From contig NZ_JAKVIM010000021.1 in the NCBI RefSeq assembly GCF_022601715.1, positions 1 to 61,406 on the forward strand: 61,406 nt of DNA, read 5' to 3'. Position numbers and translations under genes: made by a program. This DNA is from Acinetobacter zhairuonensis (GTDB lineage: Bacteria; Pseudomonadota; Gammaproteobacteria; Pseudomonadales; Moraxellaceae). The notes beneath the pieces were generated by a model. It worked only from the letters and a program-made list of their open reading frames with translations, did not search any database and had not been told where the DNA came from. The first letter of the stretch is position 1. Each line of letters starts with the position of its first letter. Positions 27,899 through 36,389 of the stretch are shown here, one piece after another.

Positions 27899-29683
27899 AT
27901 GACAAAGACTTTAACGCGCCGTGAACTCATTCAAAAAACTTTAGCTGGTTTTGGTGCCGTTTCTTTACCTCTTTCACTGACTGCTTGCGGTGATGACTCG
28001 AATGATGCTTCTGATTCGGGTGTCAGTGTGCAATTTGAGCATGGTGTCGCCAGTGGTGACCCATTACAAGACCGCGTCATTATTTGGACGCGTGCTACAC
28101 CTAATGATCTGCAAGCACGCTTAGAAATTGTCTGGGAAGTGGCAACCGATCAGCAATTTACTCAAATGGTTGCGACAGGCAAAGTACAAACGACTCCTGC
28201 CCAAGACTTTACGGTAAAAGTGGATGTCACAGAGCTATTGCCTCAACAGCACTATTTTTATCGTTTCCGTTTTGGGCAAAGCTTTTCAGCTATTGGACAA
28301 ATGAAGACCTTGCCTGTTCAGGCTTCTCAGGTGAAATTTGCTGTCTGTTCATGTTCCAACTATCCCGCAGGCTATTTCTATGTCTACCGTGAAATGGCAA
28401 AGCAGGATGTCGATGTGGTGCTGCATTTGGGGGATTATATTTATGAATATGGCAAAGATGGTTACGCAACAGAAGATGCTGAAAAGCTTGGGCGTTTACT
28501 AGCAGATGATAATAATCAGGAACTTGTTGCTTTAGATGATTATCGCAAACGTTATGCTTTGTACCGTCAAGATGCAGATTTACAGGCATTGCATCAGCGA
28601 CATCCTTTTATTGTAATTTGGGATGATCATGAGCTAGCCAATGATACTTGGCGCGACGGGGCGGAGAATCATACTGAGGCAACTGCACAAGCACAAAATG
28701 AAGGGAAATTCTCTGACCGTAAACTGGCAGCATTACAAGCCTATTTTGAATGGATGCCCATTCGTCCAGTGTCAGAGGATGATCATTTACATATCTATCG
28801 TCAGTTTGATTTTGGTTCGCTGGTGCAGTTAACCATGTTGGATACGCGAATTATCGCGCGAGATCAGCAATTGGACTATGCCAATTACATGACCGCTCAA
28901 GGTTTAAATACGGTGCAGTTTCAGCAAGACTTGCTGGCGCAGGATCGGACTTTACTCGGCTATGAGCAGCGTGACTGGTTGTTGCAAAAATTAATGAGTA
29001 GTGGTGCCACGTGGAACGTATTGGGGCAGCAGGTACTGATGTCAAAAATGTTTATTCCTGCTGAACTTTTGTTGTCGCTGGCTGAAATTAGCAGTGGCAC
29101 GATTACCGCTGAAACATCGGCGAATATGAATGCGCAAATTACTGAGCTGGTTCAAATCAAAATGCGTTTACAAGCAGGGGATCCAACCCTGACTGATTTA
29201 GGAAAGGCACGGGTCAATACGGTTACACCGTATAATTTAGATGCATGGGATGGTTATTTTTATGAACGAGAAGTCCTGTATGCAACTCTAAAGAGCTTGA
29301 ATAAGAAAGTCGTGGTATTGGCGGGGGATACGGATAATGCTTGGTATTCAGAGCTATTGAGCAAAGATCAAGATCGGGTGGGAGTGGAATTGGCAACCAG
29401 TTCGGTGTCTTCGCCAGGTTTAGAAAAATATTTAAATATTCCTTTGGCGCAATTGCAGCAGTTTGAATATGCATTTCAAACCTTAATTAATGATTTGGCA
29501 TATTGTAATTTGAATCAGCGAGGTTATTTGTTGGTTAATTTTACAGAGCAGAATATGCAGTCGAATTGGATTTTTGTCGACAGTATTAAAGAGCAAAGCT
29601 ACATGGTTGATGAAACGCGAGGGTATCAACTTATTTTCAACACGCAATTGCAGTTGTTGGAAGATTTACCGCAAACGGCCTAA
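27899..29683 (+). CDS. phoD: PhoD-family alkaline phosphatase/phosphodiesterase, Tat lipoprotein
   Basis: 594 residues. The N-terminus has a twin-arginine motif ('TRRELIQ') and a hydrophobic stretch ending in the lipobox 'LTAC' (Cys near 28), so it is exported folded by Tat and lipidated. The PhoD N-terminal domain (about 42-140, 'FEHGVASGDPL') is followed by the metallophosphatase core with 'CSNYPAGYF', 'LGDYIYEYG', 'WDDHELAND' and 'GDTDNAW'. PhoD enzymes split phosphate mono- and diesters using iron and calcium. The gene stands alone and ends before a convergent hypothetical gene. Confidence 0.88.
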   Translation: MTKTLTRRELIQKTLAGFGAVSLPLSLTACGDDSNDASDSGVSVQFEHGVASGDPLQDRVIIWTRATPNDLQARLEIVWEVATDQQFTQMVATGKVQTTPAQDFTVKVDVTELLPQQHYFYRFRFGQSFSAIGQMKTLPVQASQVKFAVCSCSNYPAGYFYVYREMAKQDVDVVLHLGDYIYEYGKDGYATEDAEKLGRLLADDNNQELVALDDYRKRYALYRQDADLQALHQRHPFIVIWDDHELANDTWRDGAENHTEATAQAQNEGKFSDRKLAALQAYFEWMPIRPVSEDDHLHIYRQFDFGSLVQLTMLDTRIIARDQQLDYANYMTAQGLNTVQFQQDLLAQDRTLLGYEQRDWLLQKLMSSGATWNVLGQQVLMSKMFIPAELLLSLAEISSGTITAETSANMNAQITELVQIKMRLQAGDPTLTDLGKARVNTVTPYNLDAWDGYFYEREVLYATLKSLNKKVVVLAGDTDNAWYSELLSKDQDRVGVELATSSVSSPGLEKYLNIPLAQLQQFEYAFQTLINDLAYCNLNQRGYLLVNFTEQNMQSNWIFVDSIKEQSYMVDETRGYQLIFNTQLQLLEDLPQTA

Positions 29684-29728
29684 GTGGAATCATCAAAATA
29701 TAAAAACTGGGTTAAAGCTCAGTTTTTA

Positions 29729-30460
29729 TTACATTAAACTGTCGAGATAATTTTCTAAATCCTGATGCTTATGGGTTAAGCATAACTGTTGCTCCATGTG
29801 CATGGATTTTAAATGTAAGTTTTTAAAATGCTGTAATTGCTTGAGTTTCTGCTGATATGTTGCAGAGTTTTTATTGCTAAATTTCAGTGTTAATTTAAGT
29901 CGAATAATTTGTTTATAACTCCAGAAATTAAAACGGCGTAATTCCTGTAAATAATACAGTCCGACATGAGTTGCACTATTGCGGAATAGATTTTCCTTAT
30001 AGAACTTTACAAAGCCGAAACCCATGGCAAAGAAAAATAGTACGATTTGTAGAAATGTACTTTCAATAAATGCAATATTTACGGCTTGTAAGATAATCAG
30101 GGCCGCAATTTTAATTGGGGCATGCTGTTGTTGCTCATAGTAGGAGCGAGAACTGTGTTTCATTTGCTTGAGGACAAGCGGAACATAAAGCATGTAAAGC
30201 AGCATAAAGCACAGCGCGGAAATGCCTTGTGCTTGAAATGCAGTAAAGTGTAGGAAATGCGATTCGATATAGTGACCAAGACTTAAAGAGAGTGAAACGA
30301 AAATCATAATGGCTAAAATCCAAGGAATAAACTCTTTGATTTCATCCATTAGGCCTTTGGTTTTTAGCATGCCATAAAATACAAAATTACGTCTAAATGC
30401 AGAGGGATACTGAATCTGTAATTTTTTTAAAAAGAGCGCAGCCTGCTTGTCACTGACCAT
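29729..30460 (-). CDS. Hypothetical four-helix membrane protein
   Basis: 243 residues with four likely transmembrane helices (about 45-65, 75-97, 115-135 and 135-155) between a basic N-terminus and a C-terminal tail of about 80 residues rich in Lys, Gln and His with coiled-coil character. No family was recognised. It is monocistronic, convergent with phoD. Confidence 0.6.
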   Translation of the reverse strand: MVSDKQAALFLKKLQIQYPSAFRRNFVFYGMLKTKGLMDEIKEFIPWILAIMIFVSLSLSLGHYIESHFLHFTAFQAQGISALCFMLLYMLYVPLVLKQMKHSSRSYYEQQQHAPIKIAALIILQAVNIAFIESTFLQIVLFFFAMGFGFVKFYKENLFRNSATHVGLYYLQELRRFNFWSYKQIIRLKLTLKFSNKNSATYQQKLKQLQHFKNLHLKSMHMEQQLCLTHKHQDLENYLDSLM

Positions 30461-30632
30461 AAAAATTAATACTTGAAGGTTGTCGCATTATAAATCAAAA
30501 AAGCATATTTTGGTCAAATCATATTAAAACCAACCAAATTAGTAGAAAAATTTTACCGTTTAGTGAAATTGTGACACCACCTGATCTGTTGATGGCATAT
30601 TTTACCTAAACTGTGATCGGTTAGAGGGTTTT

Positions 30633-30803
30633 ATGAAAATTATCGCTGGGCCATTACATTATTTGCATATTAAAAAGGCAAAGAGTCGAATGATTCGAGG
30701 GTTCATTCGTAAAGAATTAAAGACTGAAAAATTCAGTCATTTTTATTTTTCATTGATTCATATGGAGCAATATAAAGAACGACTAAAATTAAATATAAAG
30801 TAG
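30633..30803 (+). CDS. Small basic protein of 56 residues
   Basis: ATG at 30633 with a GAGGG six bases upstream, 56 codons to TAG. The product is strongly basic (many Lys/Arg and His, few acidic residues) with no signal peptide and reads as a short helical, possibly nucleic-acid-binding protein. Its length is below common ORF cut-offs. Support is the ribosome binding site and lack of any overlapping alternative; homology is unknown. Confidence 0.45.
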   Translation: MKIIAGPLHYLHIKKAKSRMIRGFIRKELKTEKFSHFYFSLIHMEQYKERLKLNIK

Positions 30804-30952
30804 TAAGTGGTGAAAATTTCTGTTTGCTGTATTTTCTTTTGTTATTAAATACGGTATTCATAAATACAACGATGCTTAGATTTTAAATCTAGCAAATACT
30901 AAATTAATTAAATATGACTTGATAATAATTTTGTGGGTAAGGGTGTTTTTTT

Positions 30953-31864
30953 ATGGAGCGTCAAGCTTCTTCTCATGAGCGGTTAGCGGAACGCTTGGCC
31001 AGTATTTTAATTAAATTGAATAATGGTCAAAAGTTAAATGCCAAATTGCTAGCTCAAGAGTTTTCCGTCAGTACGCGAACTATCGTGCGAGATTTCGATC
31101 GCTTAAGTCTTCATTTGCCATTGGTTCATGATCAGCAATCTAAACAGTATTATTTAAAGCAGCATGATTCGGGTCGCATTCGAGCGCAGGATGTGCAGAG
31201 TTTTGCTGAGTTATCAGGCATTGGTAATTTGTTTCCGAGTCTTGAATTGCCATTCCTGCGGGAGTTATTTGGCAATCAGGCGCAGAAAACCTATATGGCA
31301 AAAGGCTATAGCTTTGAAGATGCGACACAGTTCATTGCGCTATTCCAATATTTTTCTAAAGCTATTCAAGTACAACGTGAAGTTGAGTTCTTGTATCGTA
31401 ATGAATATCGACGGGTTCAGCCTTATCGCCTTATTCATCATTTTGGCAGTTGGTATCTGGCAGCTGTAGATGATGGTCAACTAAAGGCGTATCGCTTGGG
31501 TCGTATTCAATTGATGAATCCTCAGCTAGAGTTATCATTCTTTGAGCAAAGTGCAGAAATCCAAGAGCAGCTCGAACAAGAGCAGAGTATTTGGTTTGGG
31601 AAAGAAAAGCAGGAAGTGCATTTATTGGTAGATGCTGAAGTAGCTTCTTTTTTCAAATTCAAAAAGCAATTTCCTCAACAGACCATTCTGAAAGAAATGG
31701 AAAATGGCAATTTGCACTTGTCTATTTCTATTACCCATCCGAAGCAGTTACTGCCTTTTGTGCGTTACTGGATTCCATATGTACAAATTCTGGAGCCGAG
31801 TAGTTTAAAAGAGGATTTCTTTCGAGAGTTAAAAGCCTATATGCAGCAATCATTAACCTCATAG
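30953..31864 (+). CDS. WYL-domain transcriptional regulator (HTH + WYL)
   Basis: 303 residues. The N-terminal 70 residues form a DeoR/HTH_11-like winged helix ('LNAKLLAQEFSVSTRTIVRDFDRL'). A WYL domain follows (about 140-220, with 'RRVQPYRLIHHFGSWYLAAVDDGQLKAYRLGRI') and then a WCX-type C-terminal extension. WYL regulators sense nucleic acids or nucleotides and often control DNA repair, phage defence or phosphate-related genes. Neighbours do not show its target. It is the last gene before the second tRNA-Leu copy. Confidence 0.87.
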   Translation: MERQASSHERLAERLASILIKLNNGQKLNAKLLAQEFSVSTRTIVRDFDRLSLHLPLVHDQQSKQYYLKQHDSGRIRAQDVQSFAELSGIGNLFPSLELPFLRELFGNQAQKTYMAKGYSFEDATQFIALFQYFSKAIQVQREVEFLYRNEYRRVQPYRLIHHFGSWYLAAVDDGQLKAYRLGRIQLMNPQLELSFFEQSAEIQEQLEQEQSIWFGKEKQEVHLLVDAEVASFFKFKKQFPQQTILKEMENGNLHLSISITHPKQLLPFVRYWIPYVQILEPSSLKEDFFRELKAYMQQSLTS

Positions 31865-31958
31865 ACAACGAGTTGCTTTTGAATTAAAAATTAGCATTTT
31901 GGGGAATTTAACTTTGCTGGCTTGATTTACGGATTGGGCAGGAGGAGTTTTTAGACAT

Positions 31959-31982
31959 AAAAAAACCAGCTTTCGCTGGATT
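31959..31982 (-). terminator. tRNA-Cys/tRNA-Leu terminator, copy 2
   Basis: CCAGC-TTTC-GCTGG stem with a minus-strand T-run; ends the tRNA-Cys/tRNA-Leu transcript. Confidence 0.85.
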
Positions 31983-32013
31983 CTTTATTACACCATTTTA
32001 AGAAGTATTAAAA

Positions 32014-32099
32014 TGGTGCCCGGGGCCGGACTCGAACCGGCACGCTTTGAGGGCGGGGGATTTTAAATCCCCTGTGTCTACCTATTTCACCACCCGGGC
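32014..32099 (-). tRNA. tRNA-Leu (anticodon TAA), copy 2
   Basis: Identical in all 86 bases to the copy at 27602-27687. It follows tRNA-Cys by 13 bases on the minus strand, so this copy sits in a small tRNA operon. Confidence 0.95.
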
Positions 32100-32112
32100 G
32101 TTTTAACAAGAT

Positions 32113-32186
32113 TGGAGGCGGAGGTCGGAATCGAACCGGCGTACACGGAGTTGCAGTCCGCTGCATGACCACTCTGCCACCCCGCC
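32113..32186 (-). tRNA. tRNA-Cys (anticodon GCA)
   Basis: 74 bases on the minus strand. Anticodon loop CTGCAAC gives GCA; T-loop TTCGATT; encoded CCA. First gene of a Cys-Leu pair. Confidence 0.95.
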
Positions 32187-32338
32187 ATGTCTTGTTGATG
32201 CACATATTAGCAACCTTTAAAAAAATTACAATACTTTAAATGGTGCATATGCACATAAAATCAGCATGTAGAATAAAATTGCCTAAATAATCATGTATTA
32301 TTTGCAAAATTGATTCATATCTACCTTGGAGATGTGCT

Positions 32339-33187
32339 GTGGCATTAGTTTTAGATGGTCGTGCGTTGGCTAAACAAATTGAAACTGACTTGTTAACACG
32401 TGTTGAAGTGTTAAAAGCAAAATCAGGTCGTACCCCAATTTTGGCAACGATTTTGGTCGGTGACGATGGTGCATCAGCGACTTATGTGCGTATGAAGGGT
32501 AATGCCTGCCGTCGTGTAGGTATGGATTCATTAAAAGTTGAGCTTCCGAAAGAAACCACAACAGAGCAATTATTGGCTGAAATTGAAAAATTGAATGCGA
32601 ATCCAGATGTGCATGGGATCTTGTTGCAGCACCCAGTGCCTGCACAAATTGATGAGCGTGCATGTTTCGATGCTATTGCTTTAGAAAAAGATGTGGATGG
32701 TGTAACTTGCCTTGGCTTTGGTCGTATGGCAATGGGTGAAGCAGCGTATGGTTCTGCGACCCCAGCGGGCATCATGACGATCCTCAAAGCAAACAACATT
32801 GAAATTGCTGGTAAACATGCTGTCGTTGTGGGGCGTTCTGCAATTTTAGGTAAACCAATGGCTGCGATGTTATTGGAAGCGAATGCTACTGTAACCATCT
32901 GCCATTCACGTACGCAAAACCTTACTGAGTTTGTTAAACAAGCCGATATTATTGTAGGTGCAGTAGGTAAAGCTGAATTGATTCAAAAAGACTGGATCAA
33001 GCAAGGTGCTGTTGTGGTTGATGCAGGTTTCCACCCACGTGATGGTGGTGGTGTAGGTGATATCCAGTTGGTGGGTATTGAAGAGATTGCATCTGCTTAT
33101 ACACCTGTTCCAGGTGGTGTAGGTCCAATGACGATTACCACGTTGATTCGTCAAACAGTTGAGGCGGCTGAGAAAGCATTGGGTTAA
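32339..33187 (+). CDS. folD: Methylenetetrahydrofolate dehydrogenase/cyclohydrolase FolD
   Basis: 282 residues, full length, bifunctional. The catalytic '[14 protein letters not shown]' (Tyr/Lys), '[12 protein letters not shown]', 'PATPAGIM'-type loop and the nucleotide-binding '[13 protein letters not shown]' and C-terminal '[11 protein letters not shown]' motifs are all there. It interconverts 5,10-methylene- and 10-formyl-tetrahydrofolate. The start is GTG at 32339 with GGAG nine bases before it. A strong terminator follows, so it is a single-gene unit. Confidence 0.97.
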   Translation: MALVLDGRALAKQIETDLLTRVEVLKAKSGRTPILATILVGDDGASATYVRMKGNACRRVGMDSLKVELPKETTTEQLLAEIEKLNANPDVHGILLQHPVPAQIDERACFDAIALEKDVDGVTCLGFGRMAMGEAAYGSATPAGIMTILKANNIEIAGKHAVVVGRSAILGKPMAAMLLEANATVTICHSRTQNLTEFVKQADIIVGAVGKAELIQKDWIKQGAVVVDAGFHPRDGGGVGDIQLVGIEEIASAYTPVPGGVGPMTITTLIRQTVEAAEKALG

Positions 33188-33208
33188 TGCTTTAAATTCG
33201 CTTTAAAG

Positions 33209-33243
33209 AAGCTGTATAGCATAAAACTATACAGCTTTTTTTA
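33209..33243 (+). terminator. folD terminator
   Basis: Perfect 11-bp stem AAGCTGTATAG / CTATACAGCTT with a 7-base loop and a following T-run, about 20 bases after folD. Confidence 0.92.
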
Positions 33244-33485
33244 TGGGGTAGATTTATTCAAAGCGAATTTGGGGAGTTAAAAAATCATCATGGAAATCCG
33301 CTGCGAGTACTTTCGTCATTCCGCTGAAGTGGATTGCTACTTTTCAGTCACGTGAAGCTGCATTATGATCGCCTAATCTGTTGATTCTCGCGATAGCGGT
33401 GGTCAGTATTTAAATGGATGTTTTAATACGCCCAGTGTTTCTGAACGATGCATATTTTACATAGCGTTAAAGGTTTATAAATTTA

Positions 33486-34154
33486 ATGAGCTGTACTTTT
33501 CAAATGGCGAAAGCACCACAACATTTATTGGATGCGCTGCATGAGGTGATTCCTCAGGCGGAGTTGCTGGCACAGCAGCTACCAGAAACCCCAATTTCAT
33601 TGTGGCTTATTCCTCCCGTCTTTCCAACGGATCGCTTAGATGATGAGGCGATCCGTCGCATTTGGAATGAAACCCCGTACTGGATCTTTTGTTGGGCTTC
33701 TGGTCTGGCAATGGCGCAGTGGTTATTGGCAGAGCCGCATCATGTCAAAGATAAAGTGGTACTGGATTTTGGTGCTGGGTCTGGCGTGGTTGCGATTGCT
33801 GCCAAAATGGCGGGTGCGAAACGCGTAATTTGCTGTGATATTGATAAGGTAAGTTTGGCATCGTGCAAGGAAAATGCAATTTTGAATCAGGTCGAATTGG
33901 AATATTTGGATGATCTGTATCAATCAGAACAAGTCGATGTGTTATTGGCAGCGGATGTACTTTATGACCAATGTAACCGTTTCTTCTTAGATGAATTCTT
34001 AAAATTTTCACCCGAAGTTTGGGTGGCAGATAGTCGCGTGAAAAACTTTAGTCATCCCCAATATATGAAAATTGATGAACGTAGCGCGACAACTTGGCCT
34101 GACTTGGATGAAGCGAAAGAGTTTCGCAATGTCAGCTTTTATAAGACGCTATAA
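33486..34154 (+). CDS. Class I SAM methyltransferase (COG3897-type, nicotinamide N-methyltransferase-like)
   Basis: 222 residues. SAM-binding motif I 'VLDFGAGSGVVAIAAKMAGA' lies near residues 96-115, followed by an acidic ribose-binding 'CCDID' and a motif IV-like 'LLAADVLYD'. The layout matches the COG3897/METTL lysine-methyltransferase-like group, some members of which methylate ribosomal or metabolic proteins. The substrate is unknown. The stop codon lies inside a long hairpin. Confidence 0.78.
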   Translation: MSCTFQMAKAPQHLLDALHEVIPQAELLAQQLPETPISLWLIPPVFPTDRLDDEAIRRIWNETPYWIFCWASGLAMAQWLLAEPHHVKDKVVLDFGAGSGVVAIAAKMAGAKRVICCDIDKVSLASCKENAILNQVELEYLDDLYQSEQVDVLLAADVLYDQCNRFFLDEFLKFSPEVWVADSRVKNFSHPQYMKIDERSATTWPDLDEAKEFRNVSFYKTL

Positions 34155-34173
34155 CGCATAGCGTCTTATAAAA
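34137..34173. terminator. Bidirectional terminator hairpin containing a stop codon
   Basis: 16-bp perfect inverted repeat TTTTATAAGACGCTAT / ATAGCGTCTTATAAAA with a 5-base loop; the methyltransferase stop codon (34152-34154) lies at the top of the left arm. It serves both convergent genes. Confidence 0.8.
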
Positions 34174-34181
34174 TCACGCAC

Positions 34182-34613
34182 TTATGAGCAGCTGTATCGC
34201 ACAATACGCAAGGTGCTTGGACGAGCTTCCAAAGCCTGACGTGTTGCATAATCTTCACTATTATGCAGTTCTGGTGTATTGCTCAGACCAATAGAAGTGC
34301 GAGAGTTACCAATTTGGCGACCATAGCTGTCAGTCGTCACAGCGGCAGGGTTGGCAACTTCATTTACACTTAAGATTTGCAGTTTAAAGGTTTTGTTGGT
34401 ACCTAAAACTTTTTGGCAAGCACGTTGCAGTTTTTTGGCATCTAAGTCCTGATTTTGACGACCAGCAAGGGTATAAGCGAGGGTTGCTGAGTCCGCTGTT
34501 TGGCTTTCTACACGGTAACCGACTTGACCATTATACTGTTGGGGAGTGCTTTGGCAGGCTGCAAGTCCCAAAGCGATAAAACCAAGCCCTAAAAATTGAA
34601 ACGTTTTTTTCAT
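34182..34613 (-). CDS. Small lipoprotein of unknown function
   Basis: 143 residues with a lipoprotein signal ending in 'GLAAC' (Cys near 20). The mature part is polar, with the pair 'RACQKVLG' and 'VRYSC' offering two cysteines for a disulfide. It has its own upstream region and convergent orientation with the methyltransferase. I recognise no domain. Confidence 0.78.
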   Translation of the reverse strand: MKKTFQFLGLGFIALGLAACQSTPQQYNGQVGYRVESQTADSATLAYTLAGRQNQDLDAKKLQRACQKVLGTNKTFKLQILSVNEVANPAAVTTDSYGRQIGNSRTSIGLSNTPELHNSEDYATRQALEARPSTLRIVRYSCS

Positions 34614-34741
34614 CGTGAAAGTTCCGTGTTTTATTCTTGCGCACAGTATGCCATAAGCCTGTGAAAATAACGATGTGGTTCAAAGTAAAACGCCCACCTG
34701 TAACAAAATAAAGGCGGGGCATCAGTGCTTATTTTTAGCGT

Positions 34742-35995
34742 TTAATGGTCAGTGATCAGACTATGCTTTTTCGTGTCTTTCATAAAGACATAAGTGATGA
34801 GCGAGAGACCAATCATGAAAGTAATATAGTAGAAGAAGTCACTTTCATGTTTTGCATTTTTAAAGCTCAAAGCAACCCATTCCGCGGTACCACCAAAAAA
34901 AGTATTGGCAATCGCATAAGACAGTGCAACACCTAAGGCATGAATATGAGGAGGAAATCATTCCGCTTTCACCACAGCGTTAATGGCGGTGTATCCTGTG
35001 ACAATAATTATCCCACTCATACACAGCCAGAATGCAGTGGTTGCATCTGTGGTGGTGCCCAAACGATTGAAAATTAGTACGTTCAAGAGTACGCTGCAAA
35101 TACCGAAGGCAATCATAATTGGCTTACGCCCGATTTTATCGGACAAGGCACCTACCGCGGGTTGAATCAACATAAAAATAAAGATGGCTGCGGTGGTAAT
35201 CTCTGTGGCAGTATTTTTGTAGATAGGTGATGATGGTGTTAAGGGTAAGCGTCCCTCAGCAGTTAGCATAATCACGGTAAATGCCGCTTGAGGGTGCTTG
35301 CTAAATAACTCGATTGCCTCTGATTTTGGTCCATCTTGTTTGGCTTGTTCCTGAGTTTGTTTGGAAGATTGGGGCTCAACTAAGCCACGACGAATCCAGA
35401 ACACCACTATTGCCAGCATTGCGCCAAGCAAGCGGAAAGGGAATGCGCTATCCCCAAGTATGAAGTGCTTGTTCAGGAAGTGTATGTTGTAAAATAATCA
35501 GTCCACACAGCGCGATTAGCTGTCCAGAAATTAAGGTCACATACTGAAAGCTGGAGAAAAATCCACGATGGTTTTTTCTGTCATTTTGGTCAGGTAGATC
35601 GCACTAGAATCATATTCTCCACCGACACTGAGATGTAGTGGTCATGCAAACAAAAAAATTCGGGAGCTAACATGCCAACAGTGTCATAAAATGGGGCACA
35701 GGCAATCATCACTGAGCCGACACATATCAAGGTTACGAAGAGCGTTAAGCCTGCTATATGCCCCTTACGATCTGCATAGATGCCCATAATCCAAGCGCCA
35801 ATAGGACGCATGCGGAAGCCTAGAGCAAATGCGGCTGCTGCTTGTAATTGCTTGATCGTTTCATCGCTTTCTGGGAAGAATACAGGTTCAAAATACAAGG
35901 TAAAAGTAACATAGACATACCAGTCGACCAGAATACTAGCTGCCCCCCTAAAATGGATTTAAAACGCGCTTTTGATCAAATGTCATCTGAGCCAT
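34742..35995 (-). pseudogene. Decayed MHS-family (metabolite:H+ symporter) MFS transporter
   Basis: Pieces of one transporter can be read on the minus strand in changing frames. They are an N-terminal 'MTFDQKRVLN', then 'LVDWYVYVTFTLYF', 'MRPIGAWIMG.YADRKG', 'SVGGEY', 'RGFFSSFQYVTLISGQ', 'LSDKIGRKPIM' and the C-terminal 'FFGGTAEWVAL'. At least five lesions are visible: a frameshift at a G-run near 35943-35948, another near 35650, an amber codon at 35448-35450 where 'WG-W-RIPF' is expected, a shift near 35435, and a TGA at 34958-34960 replacing Leu in 'KAE-L-FP'. The intact ancestor would be a KgtP/ShiA-like carrier of an organic acid. Confidence 0.85.
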
Positions 35996-35999
35996 TTGA

Positions 36000-36389
36000 G
36001 GGGAGGAGCTTGACACAGGGAATTCCAAAGCTTTGGCAAAACACATTCCTTTAAATTATGAAAGGGAGTGAAAAACCTAAAAATATGTATTTGGATAAAG
36101 GAGATATGTTGCTTTTCACGTATCTTTTATGCGCCGATGCGAATGAATCTGCATTAAAGATTGGTCGCACGTAAGTCCAATTTTGACGATGAGTCGGTTA
36201 GGTGCTAGACAGACGCTGCATATTAAAGTGAAGCAGTTTAAGTAAGCTTTTGAGACAAAATAATTCAATTTAACTGTCTTGGTTGGACAATTCATCAATG
36301 GTGATTTGGGTTTTCTGTTAGGATTAAGGAAAGAATGACATAACAAAATAAAAGTTGCTTAAGGCACGCAGAATAGGAGGAACCTGATT
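36000..36389. other. Intergenic region before glpD
   Basis: About 390 bases between the transporter pseudogene and glpD. Short open frames in it (29 codons from 36086 on the plus strand, 76 on the minus strand) lack convincing protein character. It probably holds the glpD promoter, but no clear -35/-10 pair or operator could be singled out. Confidence 0.4.

Larger units (their letters stand above)
31956..32099. repeat. 144-bp direct repeat, right copy (tRNA-Leu plus terminator)
   Basis: Second copy of the 27545-27687 unit in the same orientation, 4.4 kb away. The tRNA parts are identical and the trailers differ at two places. Confidence 0.9.

Noticed and set aside
27688..32013. Integrative element between the two tRNA-Leu copies
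   Set aside because: No integrase, transposase or mobility gene is present and the genes look like ordinary chromosomal ones, so only the repeat itself is claimed.
36116..36346. 76-codon minus-strand frame before glpD
   Set aside because: No ribosome binding site, unlikely amino acid composition and no recognisable pattern.
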